From an uncultured Pseudoteredinibacter sp. (lineage in GTDB: Bacteria; Pseudomonadota; Gammaproteobacteria; Pseudomonadales; Cellvibrionaceae): a DNA stretch of 64,000 nucleotides. Position numbers and translations under genes: made by a program. The notes beneath the pieces were generated by a model. That model did not search any database, was not told the DNA's origin, and saw only the letters and a list, made by a program, of their open reading frames with translations. The stretch covers positions 213,124 through 277,123 of the forward strand of contig NZ_CANMSS010000008.1 in the NCBI RefSeq assembly GCF_947500695.1, given 5' to 3'. Of the stretch, positions 63,660 through 64,000 are shown piece by piece (the first letter of the stretch is position 1; each line of letters opens with the position of its first letter).

Positions 63660-64000
63660 GGGTCGGAACCTCGTGGGTTCTGACCCCGGTATTGCATGCA
63701 AAATCTGCGCTAGTTACAACTCACATGACCAGGGTCGGAACCCGTGGGTTCTGACCCTCTTCGAAGCAAGCTCGTTCAAATTCAACTTATTATTTATCAA
63801 AGCCCGAGCTTCGGGGCATTTAAATACTTGCTTACTAATTTTCCTTTAACGGCTTCGAGTGGGGTCAGAACCAATTGGTTCCGACCCCGGAATTGCATGC
63901 AAAATCCGCGCTAGCTACAACTTACATGACCAGGGTCGGAACCCGTGGGTTCTGACCCTCTTCGAAGCAAGCTCGTTCAAATTCAACTTATTATTTATCA
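63660..64000. repeat. 201-bp tandem repeat of hairpins, running off the window
   Basis: The stretch from 63660 repeats at 63861 with a 201-base period and high identity; it is cut at base 64000. Each unit holds two hairpins with arms GGGTCGGAACCC and GGGTTCTGACCC, spaced about 72 bases apart (63660, 63732, 63861, 63933), and an ATTGCATGC word. One arm pair is G-U in three hairpins and A-C in the one at 63861-63888, so that hairpin is inverted. A short GAGCTTCGGG hairpin is also present. This resembles REP/BIME arrays, which often flank RAYT transposases. Confidence 0.85.

Overview
The window is chromosomal DNA of a free-living, probably marine, gammaproteobacterium. It has moderate GC (mid-40s percent by eye) and dense housekeeping operons in a Pseudomonas/Cellvibrio-type order. 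Examples are nadB divergent from rpoE-rseA-rseB-rseC-mucD, then lepA-lepB-DUF4845-rnc-era-recO-acpS, and cysM-rlmD-relA-mazG. Genus cannot be fixed from sequence alone. I saw no rRNA, tRNA, CRISPR array, prophage or intact transposase gene.

Layout. Bases 1-5.8 kb: the 3' end of an outer-membrane barrel gene, a c-di-GMP phosphodiesterase, a small lipoprotein, a DUF547 protein, and bioA behind a BirA-type operator. 5.9-14 kb: a structured 265-bp repeat, then trpS, a queuosine-tRNA mannosyltransferase-like gene, a double cNMP-binding/rhodanese protein, an M18 aminopeptidase, a beta-hydroxyacid dehydrogenase, uppP and tsaB. 14-31 kb, all minus strand: an H1-like Lys/Ala protein, hemH, adk, mazG-relA-rlmD-cysM, acpS-recO-era-rnc-DUF4845-lepB-lepA, and mucD. 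31-34 kb: the sigma-E envelope stress locus with a recognisable sigma-E promoter. 34.5-39 kb: nadB, the ygfX-sdhE pair, ygfZ and an HDOD protein. 39-43.4 kb: a methyltransferase, ung, lysS, and prfB with its programmed frameshift.

The last 20 kb is more accessory. It holds a diguanylate cyclase with a coupled 9-codon leader ORF, a PLP dehydratase, a FosA-like protein, and an Lrp regulator divergent from leucine dehydrogenase. Next come a periplasmic TPR protein and a DesK/DesR-like two-component system with an SMR exporter, an M24 peptidase, an orphan kinase and a second NarL-type two-component system. These are followed by an unrecognised 600-residue repeat protein, a second copy of the structured repeat, a DUF2141/carotenoid-oxygenase pair, a patatin lipase and small proteins. 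The window ends in a 201-bp tandem array of hairpins.

Functionally, the core supplies stringent response (relA, mazG), translation (trpS, lysS, prfB, lepA, rnc, era), envelope stress control and cofactor synthesis (bioA, nadB, hemH). The accessory part is rich in signalling: two c-di-GMP enzymes, three histidine kinases, two response regulators, one HDOD protein and one cNMP protein. The least explained items are the two structured repeats with covarying arms, the hairpin tandem array at the end, the 600-aa protein, and the mannosyltransferase-like gene with its cNMP/rhodanese neighbour.
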